From the NCBI GenBank assembly GCA_964035545.1, contig OZ037770.1, forward strand, positions 15,102,642 to 15,166,641: 64,000 nucleotides of DNA. The letters are read 5' to 3'. The number at the start of each line of letters is the position of its first letter. Position 1 is the first letter of the stretch. This DNA is from Bugula neritina (lineage: Eukaryota; Bryozoa; Gymnolaemata; Cheilostomatida; Bugulidae). The translations under genes and the position numbers were made by a program. The notes under the pieces were generated by a model. It did no database searches, was not told the origin of the DNA, and saw only the letters and a list, made by a program, of their open reading frames with translations. Positions 12,998-23,990 of this stretch are shown here, one piece after another.

Positions 12998-15900
12998 TTA
13001 GACCTCAGAGAACATGATAGTCTTGTTCTCCGCTGCCAACATTTCAATAGAGTATTGCAAGGTGAAGGTTTGCGATGCTCCTGCCTTGATGGTGGCCTTC
13101 CACACGACGTTTCCTTTGCTGTTCTGGTAGACGGGGCCAGACGGTTTCTCTTTCTCTTTCTCCTTTTCCTTCTCTTTGGGCAGAGAGGGGGAGCTCACAA
13201 CCACCTGTGACAAGATGCCACAATACATGACAGTGTGAATCAACCACCTGTGACAACGTGTCACAATACATGACAGTGTGAATCAACCACCTGTGACAAG
13301 ATGCCACAATACATGACAGTGTGAATCAACCACCTGTGACAACGTGTCACGATACATGACAGTGTCAATCAAGCACCTGTGACAAGATGTCACAAGGCAT
13401 GACAGTGTGAATCAACCACCTGTAAAAACGTGTCACGATACTTCCTGTTATATAACACTTTATATTCCTGCTGCTGTTTCACTGATTTACAAAACTGCTT
13501 GAGGTCACCCACCGTGAACCTTGACCCTCAGTAACAACTTACTCTGATCTTATCCGTCTCGCTGCGGGGCAGCTGTTCTTCCAGTTGAATCTTTACGGGA
13601 TATGCATGGGTGTTTTTCACTTCCGTTACCTGCCGGTATTGTGTGGTAGACATTTTGGTAAACATACCTAAATTAAAACAGTAGAGGATCAGATATTATA
13701 AAAGCAGACGTGAGAGAAACAGAAGCGGGGACAGTGGTGGGTGAGAAGACATGGAAGAAACAGATGTGAAAAAACAGATTTGAAGAAAAGCCAGCTCTAG
13801 AGAAGCAGAGGTGACCAAGTAGTGGTAGAATGGGTAGATGTAAGGAGAAGAGTATGGAAGCATAAAGACGTAAGGAAATGTAGAAAAAAAGAAACCAAAA
13901 AGAGGCTGAACTCACCAGACGTCTCGTGCAGTTGACGACAAGGCCGATACTCAATCTTCACGGCAAAGTCTATTCCCAGCGAAACATCAAACTGCTCGTC
14001 AGGATTGACTGTTTGAAGAGAGGACTGCAAAACATCAAATAGATATCCACCAAATGTCAAACACTTAAGTTATTCAGTTCTAGTGGATCACTGAACTACT
14101 GGATTAATAACATAACCTCAGTACCTTAGTCATAAAGTTGTTGTCAACAAAGATGTTGGAGGGCCCCTGGAGAAAGAGAAACTTGGTTTTATTTGTGAGT
14201 TTAGCCTTGAGGTAGGCATTGGGTATCATCTTGGGAACAGTAAAGTGTTCGAACTCACACGGCAAATCTAGCAGAGCTACGGTAACTTTGTGGTCTGAAA
14301 TAAGAAACAGAACGCTACAGATTTCTCTGTCTAGGACTATACTCTATGTCTAGGACTATACTCTATGTCTAGGACTATACTCTGTGTCTAGAACTATACT
14401 CTATGTCTAGGACTATACTCTGTGTCTAGGATTATACTCTATGTCTAGGACTATACTCTGTGTCTAGAACTATACTCTGTGTCTAGGACTATACTCTGTG
14501 TCTAGGACTATACTCTGTGTCTAGGACTATACTCTGTGTCTAGGATTATACTCTATGTCTAGAATTATACTCTGTGTCTAAGACTATACTCTGTGTCTAG
14601 GACTATACTCTATGTCTAGGACTATACTCTATGTCTAAGACTATACTCTATGTCTAAGACTATACTCTGTGTCTAGGACTATACTCTGTCTAAGACAACA
14701 CTTAGCTAGGAGATCTATATATACAGCCACCAGGTCTCAAAATTTTGTTTTGTTTGAATTTATTATTAAAAAATTGTTACAAGTTTCAATTAGGTGAAGT
14801 TTCAAATATACAGAATGTTTTAAAATAATGTCCTAACATACAGGAAGATTAAATAATCTAAATTGAGATGAGAAAAAATCAAGTAATGTAATTTAAGAGG
14901 TTTTCCTGCGGAACCAACCTTGCTTATCACTGGGAATCGTAGCCTGCCTTGGTATTTCATACATGGTGCTCAATGCTCCTTCATTCACCTGCAATTCAAC
15001 ACTCAGACTACAGTTTCACCTCTGGCATTCCCACAAACACAATTTATGAAGTTGCCTTACTTTTAACTTAAAGCTACAGGAAAATAGTTATATGGTACGT
15101 GATGTGAAAGATTTCCTCACATATACTTGCTGTAGATTCCCGTGCCTCCAGCTCGGTATTATGTACAGAGAGATGAGAAATGAAAGTGACAAATGATACA
15201 CTGGGAAGCCCAACAGCCTAAAGGTTCATGTCACGTTACATAAAGAAAAACATAAATAAGGAAATATTTGTATAGCAGAGGCTGTTGCAGTCTGTCATTT
15301 TGAATCTAAATCTTGAGACAACTAAGACCTCACCTCCGCAGTCATGACAGACATGGCCGCCATCTCAGGACTGAATGAGTCGGAGGACATCTTGGAAGCG
15401 CGGGGGTGGGAGTCATACTGATAGCTAGCCGACCTGGTGCTGCCGCCGATGCCGTTGTGACTGAAACCGTCCGATCTAAACAGACAGCAGAATACAACGA
15501 GTGAGTCAGTAACTCATGCTATTCTCTCAGATTATGTGAGTGAGTGCTAAGATATTACAAGAGTGTTGAAATAGAGGACATGTGACTTACCGTCTCTCTG
15601 GTCTGAACTTGACAATCTGGCCGCGGAGCTCAGGAATAGTTCCGCCCACACCTGGTTGCGCTGTCGAGAGAATGAGTCTGGCATTGGTCCAGTCTTCGCC
15701 TGTTTTCTGGTTGATCACTCCAAAATAGTTGATCTGAAGAAAAGAGAAAAGTATTAGACAGTTACACAAAATATGCTCTTTGTATCACCTGTTCCCTGTG
15801 TCGCATGCTCTATGAGTCACCTGTTCCCTGTGTCACATGCTCTATGAGTCACCTGTTCCCTGTGTCGCATGCTCTATGTGTCACCTGTTCCCTGTGTCGC

Positions 15901-18310
15901 ATGCTCTATGAGTCACCTGTTCCCTGTGTCACATGCTCTATGAGTCACCTGTTCCCTGTGTCACATGCTCTATGAGTCATTTGCAATAGGCGTCACTATA
16001 TAATGCAACACCTGCTCTATGTGCCAGCCTCACAACATGTCACTTTATATTGTAATGCTGGCACTACATGTCACCTGTATCCTGTGTCACTCTTTTTATC
16101 ACCTGCTACATGTGCCAGTCACACTATGTGTCACCTCACAATGTAGTAACTGAACTGCGAGATTCATTTATAATGTATAGCATGTATAGCGTACTAAATG
16201 CCCTCTCATATGTCTGTTATACACAATATATATGTCTAGGTTCACCCACCTTAACAGTCCTGTCATTACTGAAAGCTCTGATGTCATACTTAGGGTACCA
16301 TGTGGCTCCTCTCACAAGGTATGTCACAGTAAGGATCACTTCCCCTTTCTCTTTCACGTCCATCAGAATGGAGGTTTGACTATAATATAGACAGGAAATT
16401 TAATTAAATAACTGGTAACTAAATAAACGATAGTTGAACTATCGGAGAACAAGTGACTGAAAACTTAACAACTGGTGACTTAGTGACTGAGAACTCAATA
16501 ACTGGTGACTTAGTGACTGATAAATGACTGACAGAGCTAAAATTTTGGCAGTAGTAGTTTTCATATTGAGATAAGAGTTGGTTTCATCATTCATTGAATG
16601 ATTTTCAATGAATAAGCAAGTGACAGTCACTACTAAGTAGAGTCACTACTAAGTAAAGTCACTACTAAGTAAAATCACTACTAAGTAAAGTCACTACTAA
16701 GTAAAGTCACTACTGAGTAAAGTCACTACTAAGTAAAGTCACTACTAAGTAAAATCACTACTAAGTAAAGTCACTACTAAGTAAAGTCACTACTAAGTAA
16801 AATCACTACTAAGTAAAGTCACTACTAAGTAAAGTCACTACTGAGTAAAGTCACTACTAAGTAAACTCACTACTGAGTAAAGTCACTACTAAGTAAAGTC
16901 ACTACTAAGTAAAGTCACTACTAAGTAAAGTCACTACTAAGTAAAATCACTACTAAGTAAAGTCACTACTAAGTAAAGTCACTACTGAGTAAAGTCACTA
17001 CTAAGTAAACTCACTACTGAGTAAAGTCACCCACCAATTCATGTAAAGTGACTTACCGAATCTCCGTCGTCTCTCTACTGTTCCTGCCGGCCTCCATCTC
17101 TCTGTCTCGCAAGACACGAATCTGGTTTCTCAGATCCTGAATCTCCGCCTCCAGTCTGTATGACTCATCATCACATGACTTCAGTTGTTCCGAGTATACA
17201 TTCATGAAGTTGAGCACACCACTCATACCAGTTTCAGTTAGTAGACTCTCTACCATACTCTGCGTAATATATTACAATATGCTTCCTATATTACTACAAG
17301 TTGTATGCCATCATATGATATAAATGTTACTATAATATGTTATATGTGTAATTACATCATATGTTATATGTATTAGTATATGCATGTTTACATAATTATG
17401 TATACTTTAAGCTACATATGTCACTATAGAAGATAAATATACTACAAGGTGATATAACACATTTATATAACATAAAAAATAAACCCGCTATGCATGTGCT
17501 GTTATAACAGATTGAGAGACAATTGAAGTATGAAATCACGTGGTTTAAATGAGTTTTCATAAGCGTTAAAAATACACTCGATTATAGGATTGAGATAGAA
17601 CTTTACTAGCAGGCATAATTGAAGTGTCAATAAAACTTCTTATCACCTGCATGCAAGTGTCACTTGAAAGCTTTACTACAAAACACAACCAGTGACACTT
17701 GCTTGCAAGTGTCACAAGAAGAGTTTTACTAGTAAAATAACCAGAAAGTTACCTGCTTGCAAGCATCACTTGAAGGGTTGCGAATCTGGTCAGCCAGGCC
17801 GACGTACAGCTGTTTACGTCGTGTAGTTCTCTCTCGCTCTGTCTCTATAACTCGGATGCGTTTCTCCAGGTCGGCCACCTCTTCTCTTATGCTCTTCATA
17901 GAATCTTGATTTACCTGCTTGGTCTCTGTCTTCTCCAGGGAACTAACTTCAGTAATGGTGGCATTTCCTTTTCCCTCCACCCTAAAAGAAAAGCAAATGT
18001 TCTCCTGCAATTAAGATAGGCCAAAATGAAACAATTGGTCACCAAGTTTATACTTGGTCGAAATTTTTCAAACTGAAAACAAAAGATGACTAATCCAGAG
18101 TTGTCAGTCTTACCTCACGGAGTCAAGGTCACACAGACGACTTAGACCGCCCACTTTCACCTCGATCTCACCAGCAGACTGAATGAAAACAGGGATAATT
18201 CTTTTGACTTCAGCGCGGTCTTTATAGACTGTCACAGTTGCTACTTCCAAATCCTGAACATCGTACTTGTGGGGGGTGTCCTCCACAGGTATGTTTGGTG
18301 GTGGAGCCAT
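12998..18310 (-). CDS. DUF4139 domain protein (F37C4.5-like), 11 coding exons, 574 aa
   Basis: Exons in transcript order: 18310-18114, 17981-17753, 17259-17057, 16379-16250, 15733-15591, 15475-15334, 14988-14919, 14294-14125, 14024-13916, 13667-13543, 13204-12998 (stop TAA). Phases agree throughout. The N-terminal part (VATVTVYKDRAEVKRIIPV) matches the DUF4140 strand that precedes DUF4139; residues about 75-205 are charged and probably coiled coil; then YLVRGATWYPKYDIR, INYFGVINQKTGEDW and NARLILSTAQPG are hallmarks of DUF4139. The family is found in bacteria (mucoidy inhibitor A-like) and in invertebrates (C. elegans F37C4.5); its biochemical function is not established. An insert SDGFSHNGIGGSTRSASYQ and a Lys/Glu run (KEKEKEKEKEK) in the last exon are variable-looking additions. 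A strong acceptor (TTTTTTCATGCAG) sits six bases before the ATG, so an upstream leader exon or trans-splicing is likely. Confidence 0.9.
13201..13440. repeat. 43-bp minisatellite carrying the last-exon acceptor
   Basis: Units start at 13201, 13244, 13287, 13330, 13373 and 13416 (partial). On the coding (minus) strand each unit reads TTGTCACAG|GTGGTTG, identical to the authentic acceptor and the first seven bases of the last DUF4139 exon at 13204, with minor variants. Confidence 0.85.
14329..14700. repeat. 19-bp minisatellite in DUF4139 intron
   Basis: About 19 copies of GTCTAGGACTATACTCTAT with single-base variants (GTCTAGAACTATACTCTGT, GTCTAAGACTATACTC). It lies about 35 bases upstream, in transcript terms, of the acceptor at 14295. 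No exon sequence is included in the unit. Confidence 0.85.
15786..15977. repeat. 32-bp minisatellite in DUF4139 intron
   Basis: Six units of CACCTGTTCCCTGTGTCGCATGCTCTATGAGT type starting every 32 bases (15786, 15818, 15850, 15882, 15914, 15946). Diverged TCACCTGT fragments continue to about 16140. Confidence 0.85.
16625..17032. repeat. 16-bp minisatellite in DUF4139 intron
   Basis: About 25 copies of AGTAAAGTCACTACTA, with G/A variants grouped in blocks. It ends about 25 bases from the donor of the exon 17259-17057, whose intron start (GTAAGTCACTTTAC) resembles the unit. Coding-strand units therefore repeat a CACTTTAC/GACTTTAC motif downstream of the real donor. Confidence 0.85.
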
Positions 18311-19896
18311 TTTTGCTGCATGAAAAAATTGCATTAACATCTCATTAAAGTGTAACCAGCATTGTTATTACACATATAGTAAAAAAAATCAATGAGATTA
18401 TTCTTAAAATTACGCTACTGTAACTCTATTGAAAAAATTGCAGTAAAAGCATAATTATAAATTAGTAATGATTATGATAATATTTGAAGTAAACATTACC
18501 AATACTAATGTTTATAAACAATAATAATAGCAATACTCAATAGTCAATAAGAATAGTGATACTTATAGTATCTAGTGATAAACTACAATCATACTCATTT
18601 ATTGGTGATTTACATCATCATTAACTTTAAGTTTAACTTTCACGTTATTATTACTGATTACATATCTAATAATAATACCAATAGTCAAACTCATAGTAAT
18701 ACTGATACTGATAGTGATAGTTATATTAACAGAAAAAAGTCGCGACAATAATAATAATATTCATACTCATAATCATAATGATAATCAAGTGTAATAATAG
18801 TGATAATCACACTCGTATTGATAAACATATTTATAATGAAAAGTCGAACTGAAATTTTACTACAAATACTAGTAATAATACTAATAATACTAATACTAAT
18901 ACTCAGTAGGCTAATAGTAATACTAATACTAATAGTAATACTAATACTAATACTAATACAGTAATACTAATAGTATTTAATTTCAAATAATAGTATTTAA
19001 CTGTTTTTAACTCAAACTTCCGAGTATAACTATTAGTATTACTTTATTACTATTACTATAACTATTAGTAATACTAATAAGTAATAGACTAATAGTAATA
19101 CTAATACTAATAGTATAGCACGAAATCTAATTAAAAATGTCACAATATACGACAGTTAATACAAAGTTTACAGCTACTACTATCTACCTTGTTAACGCGC
19201 AATATCTCGAGAAATGACTCTTATACGGATTTTACGAAGTTATTGCGATTTGGAAATTGGGCAGTTTCTCTTTACTAACATTATAATAATTATTATGGCG
19301 TTCAACAAGAATTGTTCTATAAGCAGCTCCGAGTTGGGAGTGATTGAGTGTAGTAGTCTAGAGTTTATTTAACCTTACCCTCAATATCGCGAACTGAAAA
19401 CTACGGCACCCAGCCACCCCGAACTTGGTGCTGCTTATAAAATAAGTCATTTACAACGCTTGAAGCAGTGCAATGGGGGGGGGGGGGGGGGGGAGAGGCG
19501 TGTGTGTGCATAGGATAGTATTCGTTATATAAAAAGGAGAATTGAATGCAGCTGTATGCATGCAGGAGGTTTAAGTGTATTATAAAAAGTGTCCAACCCA
19601 CACAATCAAATACAGGGTGACCTATCACTATGCAACCAATTAATAACTTTATGATAAATTTCATAACTGGTGAAATATTACTTTATCTGAAACACTAAAA
19701 TACCAGCATAATGATTTACAATCCTGTGTAACAATTTTTTTTAGCATGAAGTAAAAGAGAAGACAACTTCATAATTATGATAAGAAATGTTGTGAACCTT
19801 TATTTAGTTGTTGTGTACAGAGAAAGACTTGACATAAAGCATTTTATTTACAGAATAAAGCATTTTGTAGAAAAAGCATTACAACAATATAAATCT
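18311..19896. other. Spacer upstream of DUF4139 gene with cryptically simple tract
   Basis: From about 18480 to 19110 the sequence is built mostly of AAT, ACT and AGT triplets (runs such as ACTAATACTAATAGTAAT) on both strands without a clean repeat unit. A run of about 18 G lies at 19476-19493. Nothing coding is recognised. The promoter and any leader exon of the DUF4139 gene should lie here. Confidence 0.55.
19799..19804 (-). terminator. Polyadenylation signal candidate of MRPL47
   Basis: TTTATT on the plus strand (AATAAA on the minus strand) about 95 bases past the MRPL47 stop. A second copy lies near 19843, closer to the stop. Either could be used. Confidence 0.45.
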
Positions 19897-22120
19897 TCAC
19901 AGAATTTCTTCATTTGCCTTTTCCTCGCTAATGAGTTTCTCTACATCAGGGTTGGGGTCAATACCACCCATCTTCTTCTCACAATACTCTTGGAGGAACT
20001 CGGGGTCCTCTTCCAGATGAGGATATTTCTCCAGAAGCTTCTTGTACAAATGCTTGGCCTTTTTTCGTTTTGTGAAACTTCGCTTCCTTTGCTTTTCATT
20101 CCACAGCATCTTATATGGCCTGGTCCAGTCCCCCAGGTTATTGTACTTCTTCCTACATTCAAACTCAGTCTGATAACTATTTAGTGTGGAAAACAACACA
20201 AAAATCCAACCATCAAAATCTTATTGATCTACACTTGTATATGTAGACATAAAAGTTCAAAAAACTCTTCTTCTAGATAAAAATTATTTTCTCAAAATCA
20301 AAACTCATTTCGGTGCACTACTCTGGTAAATCGCCGAGGACTTCAAATTTCTATTATTCTGACAATATTTGCATCATCTTAGCTTTATCTTAAAACACTT
20401 TAAAGACAAAACAAATACATATTAATTTGCAAATAAACGTCAGCAGGTAGTTGTGACTGGCCAAAATCAATTTTCAATTTCCTGCAGCTTAAGTTTGTAA
20501 TCACCATTTGTATAGATGAGACATGATTCAGGAAACATGGGGTTTTCTTATGAGAAGTTATCTGCCCAGTAGTAAGTTGTCTTCTTTTGTTTAGTAGATA
20601 TAAGAATAGTGAAAACCCCAGCTAACCTACAAACTGACATACTTACAGAAACTCTTTGTTGTGTTCTCTTGGCACCAGATGTTCTTCTTCCAGCCTCCTG
20701 ATTGGTCGGTCCAGCTCATCCACATCATCTATCCACCTGGGATGTGGCTGTTCACCTGTTTCTAGCAGAGAAAGGGCACTGTTTCTCTCATCAACCACCT
20801 GTCTTAGGTTGTCCATACTAACTTCCACCTAGTGACACAATGTCACAAGTTATTAGTTACTACTAACACACAGTGACACAATGTCACAAGTTATTACTAA
20901 CACACAGTGACACGTTGCCACAAGTTATTACTAACACAAAGTGACACAATGTCACAGGTTGTTACTAACACACAGTGACACGTTGGCACAAGTTATTACT
21001 AACACACAGTGACACAATGCCACAAGTTATTACTAACACACAGCGACACAATGTCACAAGTTATTACTAACACACAGTGACACAATGTCGAAGGTTGCTA
21101 CTAACACCAAATAGCATACCTTTTCTAAACGCTCTGGGGATGGAAAGGAAGCATGTAGCCTGTCGTATTCAGCTTTCATTGTTAGCAGCAAGTTCATTTC
21201 CTTTAGTAGAACATACCTGCAGTATTATATGCTAGATTTTTATATGACAATGCAACATGATACATTGTCATATAATGTATTAAGTTTTATGACAGTGGCA
21301 TGTAGTCTGTATGATGGTTAGTGGCAGGTACTTGATAACTGCCGGAAGTAAACAATTACACGTAATTACTCACATTGCACATAGAAACATGTCAATTTTG
21401 GTAACATATAAAATAATTTTCAAAATTAGTAAAAGGTCACAAATTCTTAGTACCAAAGCTTATGCAAGTCTTGATTGCTTCGGGTTCTCAAGTCTGCCTT
21501 AGCCCAAGGTCTTCCGACTTGCACTTTGAACAGCTCCCAGTTTTCCTGCTCATCGAAAAATTCATCTAAACCATTTCTTTGAGAAGTGGTATGAAAGTTT
21601 CTAAAAATTACGAAAAAACTAAGGAAGGATACTTAGTCAAACCTAATGCAAAAATAGGAGATGAGAGATCAAATGATAATAAGTTATTATTGATAGTTTA
21701 GTTGGTAAGTGAGTCATGCAACTAATAGTGCTAAAGTTAGTTAAGTAAAGTTAAATGTGTAATTATAAATATGTAATTATATTATAATAAGTACAAGTAA
21801 GTAATCTAAGTTGTATATTTATAGTAAGTTTAAGTTGATGTTATACAATTGAGATTAGCCTACCTTGAGTTAACATTTTTGGAGAAACTGTGTTTAACCA
21901 CCAAGTTCTTCGTTGGTAAATAAGTTTGCGTAATGCTTGTATTGCCAATGTTAAAACTATTGTAAACAGTAGGAATTGCAATACTCAAAGTCTTACTGCT
22001 TGAGAAAATTGAATTGGACTGGGAAAAGTTTCTTGAAAAGTTTAGGTTAGCGTCAAACCGAAGAAGATTTTGTAAACGCGGTGCCGTTGTAAGTAATTTT
22101 TTGCTGCATTTACAAAGCAT
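19897..22120 (-). CDS. MRPL47: Mitochondrial large-subunit ribosomal protein L47 (uL29m), 320 aa
   Basis: Exons in transcript order: 22120-21864, 21600-21454, 21216-21120, 20828-20647, 20176-19897 (stop TGA), phases consistent. The first about 85 residues are basic, Ser/Asn/Thr-rich and poor in acidic residues, as expected for a mitochondrial targeting sequence. The core, GLDEFFDEQENWE, RPWAKADLRTRSNQDLHKLW, YVLLKEMNLLLTMKAEYDR and PSPERLEKVEVSMDNLRQVV, matches the MRPL47/L29 family closely in order and spacing. The product is a structural component of the mitochondrial 54S/39S ribosomal subunit. Exon 2 uses the donor GTACTA. The C-terminal tail is longer and more acidic than I recall for vertebrate MRPL47. 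The gene is head-to-head with UTP14 (1.4 kb apart). Confidence 0.92.
20829..21110. repeat. 34-bp minisatellite filling an MRPL47 intron
   Basis: About eight units with CAGTGACACAATGTCACAAG recurring every 34 bases (20872, 20906, 20940, 20974, 21008 ...). It occupies nearly the whole 291-base intron 3. The coding-strand unit TTGTGTCACT...GTTAGTA resembles the authentic junction TTGTGTCACTAG|GTGGAAGTTAGTA, so the array may have started from that acceptor and diverged. Confidence 0.85.
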
Positions 22121-23559
22121 AGCAAATTTTAGTTATATTTATTAAGAATATTTTTTTACAAAAATAAGGCAAATAATCAACAAAGATTAAGGAAACTTTA
22201 GTTCAACTTTCGGCTTGGTCATGCACAACTTGTTTCAACGACACTGTGAGAAGAAAGCAAAGTATTCGATTCGCTATAAATCCCTTGATGTGTCAATGTA
22301 GTTAGCTCACATTACTCACAATATTATTAATTTCTTTTGAACATATCAACGCAAAAACTGTTGCAATACGCCTCCATCAATAAAGACTTGTAGCTTTAAT
22401 ACCTACGTTGTAAAAGTTGAAAACACGGGTCTTGTTGTTACCAAACCATAATTAGAGATAGGACGTAACATAGTCTAATACTCCAATACATCAACATGTG
22501 TGCTACGCTCTAAGAATATGAGTTATCTTCATGTCAAGTTCATCTAGTTTATTTATATTATTAATGTTATAAATGGGATATTTATTTTATTAATGTTATT
22601 GTAATAGTTAATAAATAAATGTAATAATAATAATTAAATATTATTGTATTTATCTTATATTAAATTTTTTTTGTCCAGTAACTGTAAGTGTAACACTAAC
22701 ACTTACACTAACACTAACAGTAAGTGTAACTAAGAGTAAGTATAACTTAAACTATGAGTATGAGTTACTGTTACACTTACTCACTTACTGCTAGTGTTAC
22801 TGTTAGTGAGTTACACTCACAGTTACTTACTAACTTAATATAGTCTATACTGTATAAGTATAGTCAATAGTGAGTATAACTCTAAGTATAACTATTAGTA
22901 GGCCTATGAGTTAGTATCAGTATGTAATTAATTGTTATTTAATTTTAATAAGTACTAGTGCTAGTAGTAGCAGTAACTGAAAGTACTAGTGTTACTGCTA
23001 ACAGTAACACCAACGGCAACAGCAAACAGCGAAACTTTAACATTCGTCGTGTAAAATTTATACAATAATATTAGTATTATAATTATACTTATAGTTATAG
23101 TTATCATTTTAATAATAAATAAATATAGTTATAACCCATATTGATACTCATATTTAGTACTAATAATGACACTGTTAGTCTTTTAGTTATGATATTGATT
23201 TACCGAAAGTTAAAGCAATTACAGTTGATATTGCTTGTTAGTTGGTTGATAATTCAAATTGACTAACAAATAAACATTATCATTTATCAATTTGTCATAT
23301 CTTTTGCTAATGATACATGTAATTTTGTAACAAATTTGATATAATAATAAATGAAATATTATTAGGCATTTGATTTTAAGTTTATTGTTATAAATTAATT
23401 AGTCTTACTATTAATAATCTTAGTTTCTCAATCTTGAGGCTCGACTAATCAAATCACACCTTGCTACAGGAAAATATTTGTTTTAAAGTAAATTTAGCAT
23501 AGCTGCAATTTTCAAGCTTTTTTATATGCTTGCTGGTAATGGTTTAGAGTTGCCCGACC
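22121..23559. other. Divergent promoter region of MRPL47 and UTP14
   Basis: A 1.4-kb head-to-head spacer. The interval 22670-23010 is cryptically simple, mixing GTAAGTGTAAC, ACACTAACAC, AGTAACACTAAC and their complements. The rest is AT-rich and non-coding. Transcription start sites of both genes should be here, but I see no distinctive core-promoter motif. Confidence 0.55.
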
Positions 23560-23924
23560 ATGACAAGCAAGGTTAAAGGCATTTTGAAGAAGAGGGAAGC
23601 TGACAATGAACTTGTAATAGACAATGAGGCTGTACTAGACGAACATATGGAACAGGAAGATAATCAAAGTGTAAGTATTCATGTGGTGTAGGTTTTTAGC
23701 TGTCCAAGTGTTTGATTAATAGAGTGTTGCTTAGCTGCCGTATCTCTAGTTAAATGTTGAGTAAATTGAATATTCAACACAATTATATTTATAGTTATTA
23801 CAATGATACAGAAAAAGTGCCCAAATGGCTGTAAAAAGTATGCGATGTATATTATAATGTTACATACCAGTTCAGTTGGTTGTTGCTGATTTAGAATTTA
23901 CATTGACATAGACGCTAGAGTCCT

Positions 23925-23990
<66 letters not shown>

